Source: Proteobacteria bacterium UBA7447
GTDB lineage: Bacteria; Pseudomonadota; Gammaproteobacteria; Arenicellales; UBA868
Direction of reading: 5' to 3'
Assembly (NCBI GenBank): GCA_002477475.1
Contig: DLPX01000043.1
Coordinates: 5,747 to 21,943, forward strand
Length of the DNA: 16,197 nucleotides
The translations under genes and the position numbers were made by a program. Positions 5,962-13,207 of the stretch are shown piece by piece. The stretch's first letter is position 1. Every line of letters begins with the position of its first letter. Below the pieces are notes generated by a model. The model was not told the origin of the DNA. It saw nothing but the letters and a program-made list of their open reading frames with translations, and made no database searches.

Positions 5962-8307
5962 TTAATGCCAAAAACGGGCCCAATCTTTCGTAAAGCTACC
6001 AACCTCCCAACCCTCACGCAGACTCTGATAACTCAACTGCCCATCCGTAGCGGTGTCCCCGATTTGGGCCCCGTGCCGCTGATAACGCTCCACTACGGTT
6101 TGGTCAGGGTGGTTGAACCGATTCAGCACGCCTCGACTCAAGGCGGCATAGCGCGGCTGAGTTGTCGCGAGAAATCTCTCGGTCGATGAAGTCTTTGAGC
6201 CGTGATGGGGGATTTGCAAAACATCGCTTTTCAATCCCTTTCCGTAGTATTTAAGCAGGCTCTGCTCTGCCGCGGTTTCAATATCGCCTGTCAGAAGCGC
6301 GCTTCCATATTGTCCTTTAATCCTAAGGACACATGACCGATCATTTGAACTCGGTGCCCCGTCCGGCAAGGACCTCAAAAATGAAAACGTGACGCCGTCC
6401 CAGACCCAAGGAACATCGGCATGCAAATGGCAATCGAAGCCAGGGGTCTTTTGCGGTTCCCCGGTAAACAATTTTTTTACGGGAACCTGCCCAAGAACGG
6501 AGGAGAATCCTCCTACATGATCGTTCGCGCCATGGCTGATGATTGCGGCGTCGATCTGAGCATGGCCCTCGCCGCGAAGATAAGGGAGCACCACCGCCTC
6601 GCCCAAACTGAAACTGCCGAACCTGGGCCCGAAGTCATACAGCAAGACGTGGGCGCGAGTCGCAACCGCCATGGCCAGGCCCTGACCAACGTCCAAGAAC
6701 GTTACCCTGAACTCACCTTCTTCCAGAGTCGTTCTGCTTTGGAAAAGAATAACACTCCATAACACTCCCAAAGCCACCAGCAACATTGAGGCCTGGCGGG
6801 CTCTTAAGGCGAGCAATCCAACGAGGCCAAAGACCATCAGGATCGTAGCGCCAAATTCTGGCGCCAAACGCACACTCGGCAAAACTCCTCCTGATAAAAG
6901 CTCGGCCAACCATAACACCCAAGAAATCAACTTGTCGGCGGACAAAAGTATCCAGTCAATCCAATGGGGCAGCCCCACAGCATAGGCCCCTAACGAGAAC
7001 AGTACGCAAGGAACTACAAGAGCCCCGAAGATGGGAACAGCAAAAAGATTGGTCAAGGGAGCCGACAACGGCACCTCCCCGAAAACCAAGATCAGTAGAG
7101 GCATCATCCCCGCCAACAGGACGATTTGAAGCCTTACAAGCGCTCTCAGGTACCCGATTGAGTGTCTTTTGACAATAGCAACACGGGCAACCGGCCCATC
7201 CGAGTGTTGACCCCGATCCAGGTTTTGCTTGGAAGAAAACCGGCAGATGAGCCAGACCGCGCTGAATGAAAGCCAAAATCCCGCGGAAGCCACCTGTCGG
7301 GGGAAAAATGTTACAACCACAAACATTGTGGCGGCCAGTAGTAAATCCGATGAACTGCGGATGCATGCCAGCAGGAGTGCCGCGCCGATAACCGCCATGA
7401 CAACGGCTCGAACGGTAGAAATGGGCAAGCCCGCAACAAGCGAGTAAGCCAATGCCATCATTACACCGGCGGCCAGTCCAACATGTCGGGCGGGAATGGA
7501 TGAGCAGGATCCTGCAATCACCCGGCAAGTCCCTGCAGCCAAACTGAATGCAAACAAAGCGGCCAGCCCAATATGCAGCCCTGAGATTGCCACTAAATGA
7601 CTCAGGCCCGACTCCCTCAATAGCTCTCTTACTGCCGGATCCAATTCCGAGCGCTCTCCCACCGAAAGCGCTGTCAACAGCGGTTTGTTGACGAGGATTT
7701 GGGAGTTCGCCAGATGTTTCCTGAAATTCAGCCGGAACCGATCTACCGCCACCCAAAGACCATTCTGCATACCAGGCGATCGGCTGCCCTGTCGGACATA
7801 CCCGGTTCCTTGAATTCCGTTCTCTAGAAGAAAGAGCTCGTAGTCAAAACCATGGTGATTTCTATAGCCTCTTGGGGAGCGCAATTCCACCACCAGTCGC
7901 CATTGGCTGCCGGGCGTCAGCACGTTATCGGTCTCGTACCACCTTAGACGAACGGTGCGTCCGACTAGTCTTGCCCCAACTTCTGGGCTCGCTTCAAGAA
8001 TTTGAAAATCAAATCGAATATGCCGTGCCCCTTCTCTGGGCAAGCCAGCGACCGTTCCCACAATCTCGCGGGTTGTGCGTGCATTTGCATCAGCAATACG
8101 TTGCTCTAGAGCATGGTGGTAGGCATTGTTTCCCCAGATAACGCCAAAAATAAAAAATGGCAAAAGACGCAACCGAGGGCCCAAAAATAACCCGATCCCG
8201 ACCAGACCCATACCGACCAAGATTACCCACGGCAGGAGTGAGCGCTGTAGCGTGACCGCACAAACCCCCAATGAGAACGTAACTGCCCAAACAAGACGGC
8301 GGTCCAT
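5962..8307 (-). CDS. comEC: DNA internalization/competence protein ComEC (Rec2)
   Basis: ComEC is the inner-membrane channel that carries single-stranded DNA into the cytoplasm during natural transformation. The 781-residue length is typical of proteobacterial ComEC/Rec2. In order: two to three N-terminal membrane helices (1-60), a DUF4131/OB-like periplasmic region (about 75-175), a polytopic competence domain with the signature HLVAISGLHIGLAA (237-250) and many helices to about 525, then a metallo-beta-lactamase domain. The last shows TFLDVGQG (536-543), SHGANDHVGG (591-600), LLTGDIE (671-677), IPHHGS (699-704) and FNHPDQ (731-736), so the metal-binding pattern appears intact. The start is the ATG at 8307; another ATG seven bases upstream is out of frame. 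It lies in the usual lolCD-comEC-exbBD context. No other competence gene is present here. Confidence 0.95.
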   Translation of the reverse strand: MDRRLVWAVTFSLGVCAVTLQRSLLPWVILVGMGLVGIGLFLGPRLRLLPFFIFGVIWGNNAYHHALEQRIADANARTTREIVGTVAGLPREGARHIRFDFQILEASPEVGARLVGRTVRLRWYETDNVLTPGSQWRLVVELRSPRGYRNHHGFDYELFLLENGIQGTGYVRQGSRSPGMQNGLWVAVDRFRLNFRKHLANSQILVNKPLLTALSVGERSELDPAVRELLRESGLSHLVAISGLHIGLAALFAFSLAAGTCRVIAGSCSSIPARHVGLAAGVMMALAYSLVAGLPISTVRAVVMAVIGAALLLACIRSSSDLLLAATMFVVVTFFPRQVASAGFWLSFSAVWLICRFSSKQNLDRGQHSDGPVARVAIVKRHSIGYLRALVRLQIVLLAGMMPLLILVFGEVPLSAPLTNLFAVPIFGALVVPCVLFSLGAYAVGLPHWIDWILLSADKLISWVLWLAELLSGGVLPSVRLAPEFGATILMVFGLVGLLALRARQASMLLVALGVLWSVILFQSRTTLEEGEFRVTFLDVGQGLAMAVATRAHVLLYDFGPRFGSFSLGEAVVLPYLRGEGHAQIDAAIISHGANDHVGGFSSVLGQVPVKKLFTGEPQKTPGFDCHLHADVPWVWDGVTFSFLRSLPDGAPSSNDRSCVLRIKGQYGSALLTGDIETAAEQSLLKYYGKGLKSDVLQIPHHGSKTSSTERFLATTQPRYAALSRGVLNRFNHPDQTVVERYQRHGAQIGDTATDGQLSYQSLREGWEVGSFTKDWARFWH

Positions 8308-8314
8308 GTGGCAT

Positions 8315-8345
8315 TGACCTGGACTTCAGTGTTTAGTTCAGGTCA
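8315..8345 (-). promoter_or_regulatory. Dyad (31 bases) immediately upstream of comEC
   Basis: Arms TGACCTGGACT (8315-8325) and AGTTCAGGTCA (8335-8345) are complementary over 11 positions with one mismatch, around a 9-base loop; the outer 7 bases pair perfectly. The dyad ends 7 bases before the comEC ATG and covers the place where a ribosome binding site is expected. No T-run follows, so it is not a terminator. It could be an operator or a leader hairpin that limits ribosome access. I see no convincing promoter in the rest of the 123-base gap (8308-8430). Confidence 0.5.
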
Positions 8346-8430
8346 GTGTAGTAATTCTTCCCCTTTTCGCGCTGTGACCTTTTCACTAATTTGGTACTTA
8401 CCCATGATCAGACGCACGCAAGAAGACAGT

Positions 8431-9129
8431 TCACGCTCTGACGAACAGTTGGCGAAGGTTTCCATCCTGTAGCTCGTATTGGACGGCAAGACTTCGGGCA
8501 AACTGCAGATCATGGGTAGCCACGATGAGGGCGAGCTTCTCGGCCTCCATCAGATCCAATAAAAGCTCTTGAACCTGCGCCGCGGTCTTCTGATCCAGGT
8601 TTCCCGTAGGTTCATCTGCCAAAATGCAGTCGGGGCGGGTCACAAGTGCTCTTGCGACCGCCGCCCGTTGACGCTCGCCCCCAGATAATTCCGAGGGCTT
8701 GTGGTTAAGTCGATGAGAGAGCTCAACTCTCTCCAGAATGTTTTCTGCTTGCGCCTTTGAGCTCGCTGGAGACTCTCCCCGTATCAGTAGCGGCATCGCA
8801 ACGTTCTCGAGGGCAGAGAACTCAGGAAGGAGGTGATGAAACTGATACACAAATCCCAGATGACGATTGCGCAGGTCACCCGATTGCGCGGGGGTCAGCC
8901 CCTTCAGGGTCTGGCCAGATAAGACCACTTCTCCTGACGCTGGCTCCATCAATCCACCCAACGTATGCAGGAGTGTGCTTTTTCCGCTCCCGGAGGCACC
9001 GACAACCGCAACACTCTCGCCTGAACGAACGCTCAGATTGATTTTTTGGAGCACATCTACCGAGAGCCCAGGCTCCGAGAAGGTGACACAAATCTCTCGG
9101 CAGGCGAGGACGATCTTCGCTTTACTCAT
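8431..9129 (-). CDS. lolD: Lipoprotein-releasing system ATP-binding protein LolD
   Basis: LolD is the ATPase of the Lol ABC machine that extracts outer-membrane lipoproteins from the inner membrane and passes them to LolA. The 232-residue protein is a single nucleotide-binding domain: Walker A GASGSGKST (44-52), Q-loop YQFHHLLPEF (95-104), signature LSGGERQR (148-155), Walker B CILADEPTGNLD (168-179) and H-loop THDLQF (205-210). YQFHHLLPEF followed by ENVAMPLL is characteristic of the LolD/MacB subfamily and LolD in particular. The ATG at 9129 has a GGAGG nine bases upstream and overlaps the end of the permease gene by 8 bases, so the two are coupled. MacB or FtsE are excluded by partner and context. 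Confidence 0.96.
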   Translation of the reverse strand: MSKAKIVLACREICVTFSEPGLSVDVLQKINLSVRSGESVAVVGASGSGKSTLLHTLGGLMEPASGEVVLSGQTLKGLTPAQSGDLRNRHLGFVYQFHHLLPEFSALENVAMPLLIRGESPASSKAQAENILERVELSHRLNHKPSELSGGERQRAAVARALVTRPDCILADEPTGNLDQKTAAQVQELLLDLMEAEKLALIVATHDLQFARSLAVQYELQDGNLRQLFVRA

Positions 9130-10369
9130 ATCGAAGCGCCTCCGCCGGTTGGGTGCGCGATGCCCGCCAAGCCGGATAAACCGTTGCGACCAGACAAATC
9201 AGAAAAGATACTCCAGAGATCAGGTAAACGTCTGGCCACTTCAGTTGGGCGGGAAAGTCGCTGATGACATAGACACTGGCGGGAAAGAACTCAATACCGA
9301 ATAAATTTTCTACCCAAGGCACTAAGGTCTCGACATTGAGCGCTGTCAGTACGCCAAGGACACCCCCAACAAGGGTGCCTCCAAACCCAATCACAACCCC
9401 TTGCACGATAAATACGGCCATCACCTGAACAGGCCGAAGGCCCAGCGTACGGAGAATCGCCACATCGGCGCGTTTATCGGTGACGACCATCACGAGGGTG
9501 GAGACAATATTGAACGCTGCCACTGCGATTATCAGCAGAAGAATGACAAACATGACGCGTCGCTCAATCTTAAGCGCCGTAAAGAAGTTCGCATGCTCAC
9601 GCGTCCAGTCACTAAAGCGGAAGCCACCGCCAAGTTGTTGGCGCAACTGCTGACTTACCAGCGGTGCACGGTAGATCTCTTCAAGGCTTAGCCTCAGGCC
9701 AGTCACCCCTCCATCGGTTTCCAGCAATCTGGCGGCATCAGCAAGGTGAATGAGCGCGATACCGGAGTCGTATTCATACATATCCATCTCGAAGACCCCG
9801 CTCACTTCAAAACGGCGCATTCGAGGCAGAAGCCCTGCCGGGCTGATCTTTCCTTTTGGAGCGATCAAGGTGACGCGATCACCCACGCTTACACCCAACG
9901 ACCACGCCAGTTGCGCGCCAATTACGATCTTCCACTCACCTTCTCTGAGCGACGCAGATTCGCCGACGATTAAGTTATTTAGGATTCCTGAGACCTTGAC
10001 CTCTTCCTCCGGAAGGATGCCCCTAACCAACACGCCAGAGACCGTATTGGCACGTGTGAGCAGGCCTTGGCCATATATAAACGGCGCAGATGCCAATACT
10101 TCCGGATGTCTAGATACGGCCTGCGCCAATTCCGGCCAGCCCTTCAACCATCCGTTTCTCGCACTGACCGTAGCATGAGAGGCGACACTCAAAATGCGCT
10201 CGCGAAGCTCACGTTCGAAGCCGTTCATAACGGACAAAACCGTGATTAACGCCCAGACCCCAATCGTGATCCCGAGAATCGATACCCCCGAGATAAATGA
10301 AACGAAATGATTTCGTCGACGCGCCCGGGTATATCGGAGACCGATAAATAACGCGACTGGACGGATCAT
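9122..10369 (-). CDS. lolC: Lipoprotein-releasing system permease, LolC/LolF type
   Basis: This is the membrane subunit that holds the lipoprotein and contacts LolA. It has 415 residues: an N-terminal segment VALFIGLRY (5-13), first membrane helix about 26-47 ending in SVMNGFERELRERI (46-59), a large periplasmic domain (about 50-265), and three C-terminal helices (about 272-296, 316-344, 381-400) of the FtsX type, ending PAEALRYE. A loop with SPAGLLPRMRRFEVSG (176-191) resembles the LolC Hook region that binds LolA. The ATG at 10369 has TGAGG five bases upstream. Only one permease gene lies beside lolD, and lolD is followed by comEC rather than lolE. The product may therefore be a LolF-type subunit forming a homodimer, or a LolC whose LolE partner is elsewhere. 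Confidence 0.93.
   Translation of the reverse strand: MIRPVALFIGLRYTRARRRNHFVSFISGVSILGITIGVWALITVLSVMNGFERELRERILSVASHATVSARNGWLKGWPELAQAVSRHPEVLASAPFIYGQGLLTRANTVSGVLVRGILPEEEVKVSGILNNLIVGESASLREGEWKIVIGAQLAWSLGVSVGDRVTLIAPKGKISPAGLLPRMRRFEVSGVFEMDMYEYDSGIALIHLADAARLLETDGGVTGLRLSLEEIYRAPLVSQQLRQQLGGGFRFSDWTREHANFFTALKIERRVMFVILLLIIAVAAFNIVSTLVMVVTDKRADVAILRTLGLRPVQVMAVFIVQGVVIGFGGTLVGGVLGVLTALNVETLVPWVENLFGIEFFPASVYVISDFPAQLKWPDVYLISGVSFLICLVATVYPAWRASRTQPAEALRYE
9139..9143 (-). promoter_or_regulatory. Ribosome binding site of lolD (GGAGG)
   Basis: A full GGAGG lies inside the 3' end of the permease gene, nine bases before the lolD ATG at 9129. It supports that start and independent re-initiation of lolD within the overlapping pair. 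Confidence 0.65.
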
Positions 10370-10374
10370 TTCGG

Positions 10375-10379
10375 CCTCA
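10375..10379 (-). promoter_or_regulatory. Ribosome binding site of lolC (TGAGG)
   Basis: TGAGG on the minus strand stands five bases before the ATG at 10369, in the 24-base gap after lysS. It supports the chosen start. Confidence 0.6.
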
Positions 10380-10393
10380 CCGGCGCCGACAGG

Positions 10394-11896
10394 CTATTCG
10401 GCAGATTCCGGACGCATATGCGGGAAAAGCAGCACATCGCGGATCGAGGGGCTATCAGTGAGGATCATTACGTACCGGTCTACGCCGAGTCCGCCCCCAG
10501 CATTAGGCGGCAAACCATATTCCAATGCCATAACGTAATCCGCATCATAAAACATCGCCTCTTCATCCCCCTTCGCCTTGGCTTGAGCCTGATCGCGAAA
10601 CCTCTGCGCCTGGTCTTCGGGATCATTCAACTCTGAAAAACCGTTCGCCAACTCCCGGCCCGCGGAAAACAGTTCGAACCGGTCGGTCAAATCCGGATCG
10701 TTGTCCTGCCGTCGTGACAACGGTGACACCTCAGCAGGATACCCAGTAATAAATGTCGGCGCGATCAATTTGCTCTCCACGGTTTCCTCGAAGAGCGTAA
10801 GCAGCAGTTCACCGGCAGTCTTTGAGTGCAAGTCTGCAAGGCCCAAACTGATTGCGCACCGTGACAACGCCTCGGTATCAGAGCAGTCAGCAAGAGAGAG
10901 AGCAGGATTGTATTCACAAACTGCCTCTGCCATCGTCATCCGATTAAACGGCTTTGAGAAGTCGATCTGCTCCCCCTGATAATTGAGACAGGCTGCTCCT
11001 GTCACCTCCCCTGCAACTTCCCGAAGCATTTCCTCAGTGAGATTCATATAGTCGATAAAGTCCACGTAGGCTTCGTTGTACTCGAGCATGGTGAACTCAG
11101 GGTTGTGCTGCGTACTCAGCCCCTCATTCCTGAAGTTCCGGTTCAATTCATAGACTTTCTCAAACCCACCCACCAGGCACCGTTTGATGGCGAGTTCCTG
11201 GGCGACACGAAGATAGAGATCAACATCGAGAGCATGATGGTGGGTGACGAAGGGGCGGGCATTCGCTCCCCCGGGGATCGACTGCATAATGGGTGACTCA
11301 ATTTCCAGGTAGCCTCGACGGTCCAGAAAACGGCGCAACGCGGTGATGGTAGCCGCTCTCTTGCGAAAGACTTCCCGCGACTCCTGATTTACCAGCAAAT
11401 CGACATAACGGCGTCGATATCGCGTCTCAATATCAGTTAGACCATGGTATTTCTCCGGGAGAGGATGTAGCGATTTAACCAGCAGCCGGAACTCGCGAAC
11501 ATTAACCGTCAGCTCACCCGTGCGGGTTTTAAACAACACACCCGATACCCCGACAATGTCTCCGATATCGAGTTTTTTGAAGACATCGTTATAAATTCCT
11601 TCCGGCAGCGCATCACGCTGAGCGTATATCTGGAGATCTCCGGACTCATCCCGAACGTGAGCAAAGGCAGCCTTGCCCATCACACGACGAGTCATCAACC
11701 GCCCTGCAATACGAATCTCTTTGGGGTCGGCTTCGAGCGCTTCGTTTTCTTGGTTTCCAAAATTCTCCACGAGGACCGCCGCTTCTGAGTCCCGACGGAA
11801 GTCATTAGGAAACGGGTTCCCACTCTCCCGTAAGGTATTGAGTTTCGCCCGCCGCTGAGCAACTTGCTCGTTATCCGTCTCGTTATTGTCCTTCAT
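10394..11896 (-). CDS. lysS: Lysyl-tRNA synthetase, class II
   Basis: LysS charges tRNA-Lys with lysine and is cytosolic. The 500-residue protein has the expected N-terminal OB-fold anticodon domain (about 60-145) and a class II catalytic core. Landmarks are GNPFPNDFRRD (26-36), GRLMTRRVMGKAAF (65-78), SIPGGANARPFVTHHH (206-221), motif 2 RNFRNEG with HNPEFTMLE (253-272), ELNDPEDQAQRF (422-433) and motif 3 GGGLGVDRYVM (467-477). E. coli LysS has 505 residues. A GTG at 11899 immediately precedes the ATG at 11896; the ATG with GAGAAA upstream is preferred, and the choice changes one residue. The gene follows prfB after 13 bases, the same prfB-lysS pairing seen in E. coli. Confidence 0.97.
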   Translation of the reverse strand: MKDNNETDNEQVAQRRAKLNTLRESGNPFPNDFRRDSEAAVLVENFGNQENEALEADPKEIRIAGRLMTRRVMGKAAFAHVRDESGDLQIYAQRDALPEGIYNDVFKKLDIGDIVGVSGVLFKTRTGELTVNVREFRLLVKSLHPLPEKYHGLTDIETRYRRRYVDLLVNQESREVFRKRAATITALRRFLDRRGYLEIESPIMQSIPGGANARPFVTHHHALDVDLYLRVAQELAIKRCLVGGFEKVYELNRNFRNEGLSTQHNPEFTMLEYNEAYVDFIDYMNLTEEMLREVAGEVTGAACLNYQGEQIDFSKPFNRMTMAEAVCEYNPALSLADCSDTEALSRCAISLGLADLHSKTAGELLLTLFEETVESKLIAPTFITGYPAEVSPLSRRQDNDPDLTDRFELFSAGRELANGFSELNDPEDQAQRFRDQAQAKAKGDEEAMFYDADYVMALEYGLPPNAGGGLGVDRYVMILTDSPSIRDVLLFPHMRPESAE

Positions 11897-11909
11897 CACT
11901 TTTTCTCAG

Positions 11910-13008
11910 TTACAGCCCCGCTTTCAGGCTCGCTTCAATAAATAACCCCAGGTCTCCGTCAAGAACCGCCTGCGTATTTCCTGTCTCCACTCCCGTTCGA
12001 AGATCCTTGATGCGTGACTGATCAAGAACATAAGACCGGATCTGACTGCCCCAACCGATATCCGCTTTTGATTCCTCGAGTTCTTGCTTCTTTTCACGTT
12101 TTTCCCGCATCTCGGCATCATACAGCCGCGCCCGAAGCATGTTCATTGCCTCGGCTCGATTCCGATGCTGGGATCGATCATTCTGGCACTGCACCACGAT
12201 TCCTGAAGGCAGATGAGTAATCCGTACGGCTGAATCCGTACGGTTAACGTGCTGGCCGCCAGCGCCGCTTGCGCGATACGTATCGATTCTCAAATCCGCC
12301 GGGTTGATCTCAATCTCGACACTTTCATCCACCTCGGGATACACAAACACTGATGCAAATGAAGTATGGCGCCGATTGCCAGAATCGAAGGGCGACTTGC
12401 GTACCAGGCGATGCACCCCCGTTTCGGTCCTTAACTTGCCGAACGCATACTCTCCCCGAATCTGAACTGTTGCGCTCTTTATCCCGGCCACCTCTCCATC
12501 AGAGCGTTCTGCCAATTCGGTACTGAGACCCTCATCCTCAGCCCACCGAAGATACATTCGCAGCAACATATCGGCCCAATCCTGCGCCTCAGTACCACCT
12601 GAGCCAGCCTGGATATCCACGAACGCATTCGCGCCGTCGAGTTCACCAGAAAACATCCTGAGAAACTCGAGTTTCTCCAGCAGCACAAATGCTTGTTCTG
12701 TTTCGGCGGAGATCAACTCGAGTGATTCGCTATCTTCCTCCTCGCGGGCCATTGCCAGGAGTTCAGAAGCTTCCTCTGCCTTGATCGCTAATTCATCCAG
12801 CGCGGTCGTGCTGGCTTCAAGACTGGCGCGTTCCTGCCCCAACTGTTGCGCCTCTTGTGGATCATCCCATACTTTGGGATCTTCCAGCCGAAGTAAAACC
12901 TCTTCTAGACGCTCTTTCCTGCCATCATAGTCAAAGATACCCCCTAAGCGACTGGATCCGCTCAGCCATGTCTTTGAGGCGGTGAGAAAGCTCTGATGTT
13001 TCTATCAT
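11910..13008 (-). CDS. prfB: Peptide chain release factor 2 (RF2), made by programmed +1 frameshift
   Basis: RF2 reads UAA and UGA stop codons and triggers release of the peptide. Synthesis begins at the ATG at 13008; an in-frame TAG a few codons upstream excludes an earlier start. Twenty-five codons, ending LRGYL, run to an in-frame TGA at 12933-12931. Slipping by one base there (T12933 skipped) continues into the main frame of 340 codons to the TAA at 11910. The total of 365 residues equals E. coli RF2. The stop-codon recognition tripeptide SPF falls at 205-207 and the catalytic GGQ at 250-252, the same numbers as in E. coli. Residue 246 is Ala, as in most RF2 proteins, not the Thr of E. 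coli K-12. Annotation that ignores the shift would give a truncated gene starting near 12842. RF2 controls its own level through this site. Confidence 0.98.
12930..12945 (-). promoter_or_regulatory. Programmed +1 ribosomal frameshift site of prfB
   Basis: The minus strand reads AGGGGGTATCTTTGAC, base for base the E. coli prfB frameshift signal. AGGGGG acts as an internal Shine-Dalgarno three bases before the slippery CTT, and TGA is the slow stop. When RF2 is scarce, tRNA-Leu on CTT slips to TTT and translation resumes at GAC. It sits after exactly 25 codons. Confidence 0.97.
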
Positions 13009-13040
13009 TTGATCGAATTTTTCCTATCGGGGTAGGCGAA

Positions 13041-13084
13041 GGATACCGAAAATTTCGTGAATGAGAATCCTCGGGCCGGTATCC
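13041..13084 (-). repeat. Perfect 8-bp inverted repeat in the prfB leader
   Basis: GGATACCG (13041-13048) and CGGTATCC (13077-13084) are exact reverse complements 28 bases apart. The 28-base interval starts within a smaller palindrome, CGAAAATTTCG (13047-13057), which overlaps the left arm by two bases. The arms fall just downstream of the predicted prfB transcription start, so they could form a stem in the leader RNA or a protein-binding site. There is no T-run to suggest a terminator. Confidence 0.45.
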
Positions 13085-13093
13085 CTTGCGATT

Positions 13094-13122
13094 TTTAGAA
13101 ATACCCCTAATGAGAGGGTCAA
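13094..13122 (-). promoter_or_regulatory. Candidate sigma-70 promoter of prfB-lysS
   Basis: On the minus strand TTGACC (13122-13117) and TCTAAA (13099-13094) lie 17 bases apart; they match the consensus at five and four of six positions. Transcription would start near 13087, about 80 bases before the prfB ATG. The position, in the divergent gap, is where the promoter of the minus-strand block is expected. Confidence 0.5.
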
Positions 13123-13138
13123 GAGCGCTCCAAGAATG

Positions 13139-13167
13139 TTGTCTGGCTTTTAAGCATCAAGGACAAT
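13139..13167 (+). promoter_or_regulatory. Candidate sigma-70 promoter of pntAB
   Basis: TTGTCT (13139-13144) and GACAAT (13162-13167) are 17 bases apart, each matching the consensus at four of six positions. Transcription would start near 13174, about 34 bases before the pntA ATG. No better candidate is visible on this strand in the 199-base gap at 13009-13207. Confidence 0.4.
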
Positions 13168-13207
13168 TCAAGACCTTCCTCGGACCCGTAGCCTGGAATT
13201 GTCTCAT

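Noticed and set aside
6956..7756. Open frame of 266 codons on the minus strand
   Set aside because: It overlaps the membrane domain of comEC in another frame of the same strand; the comEC frame has clear family motifs across the whole span.
11910..12842. prfB as a shorter 310-codon gene starting at 12842, or as a broken gene
   Set aside because: The 12842 start would be a TTG inside the coding part, and the upstream frameshift signal is intact and gives a full-length RF2.
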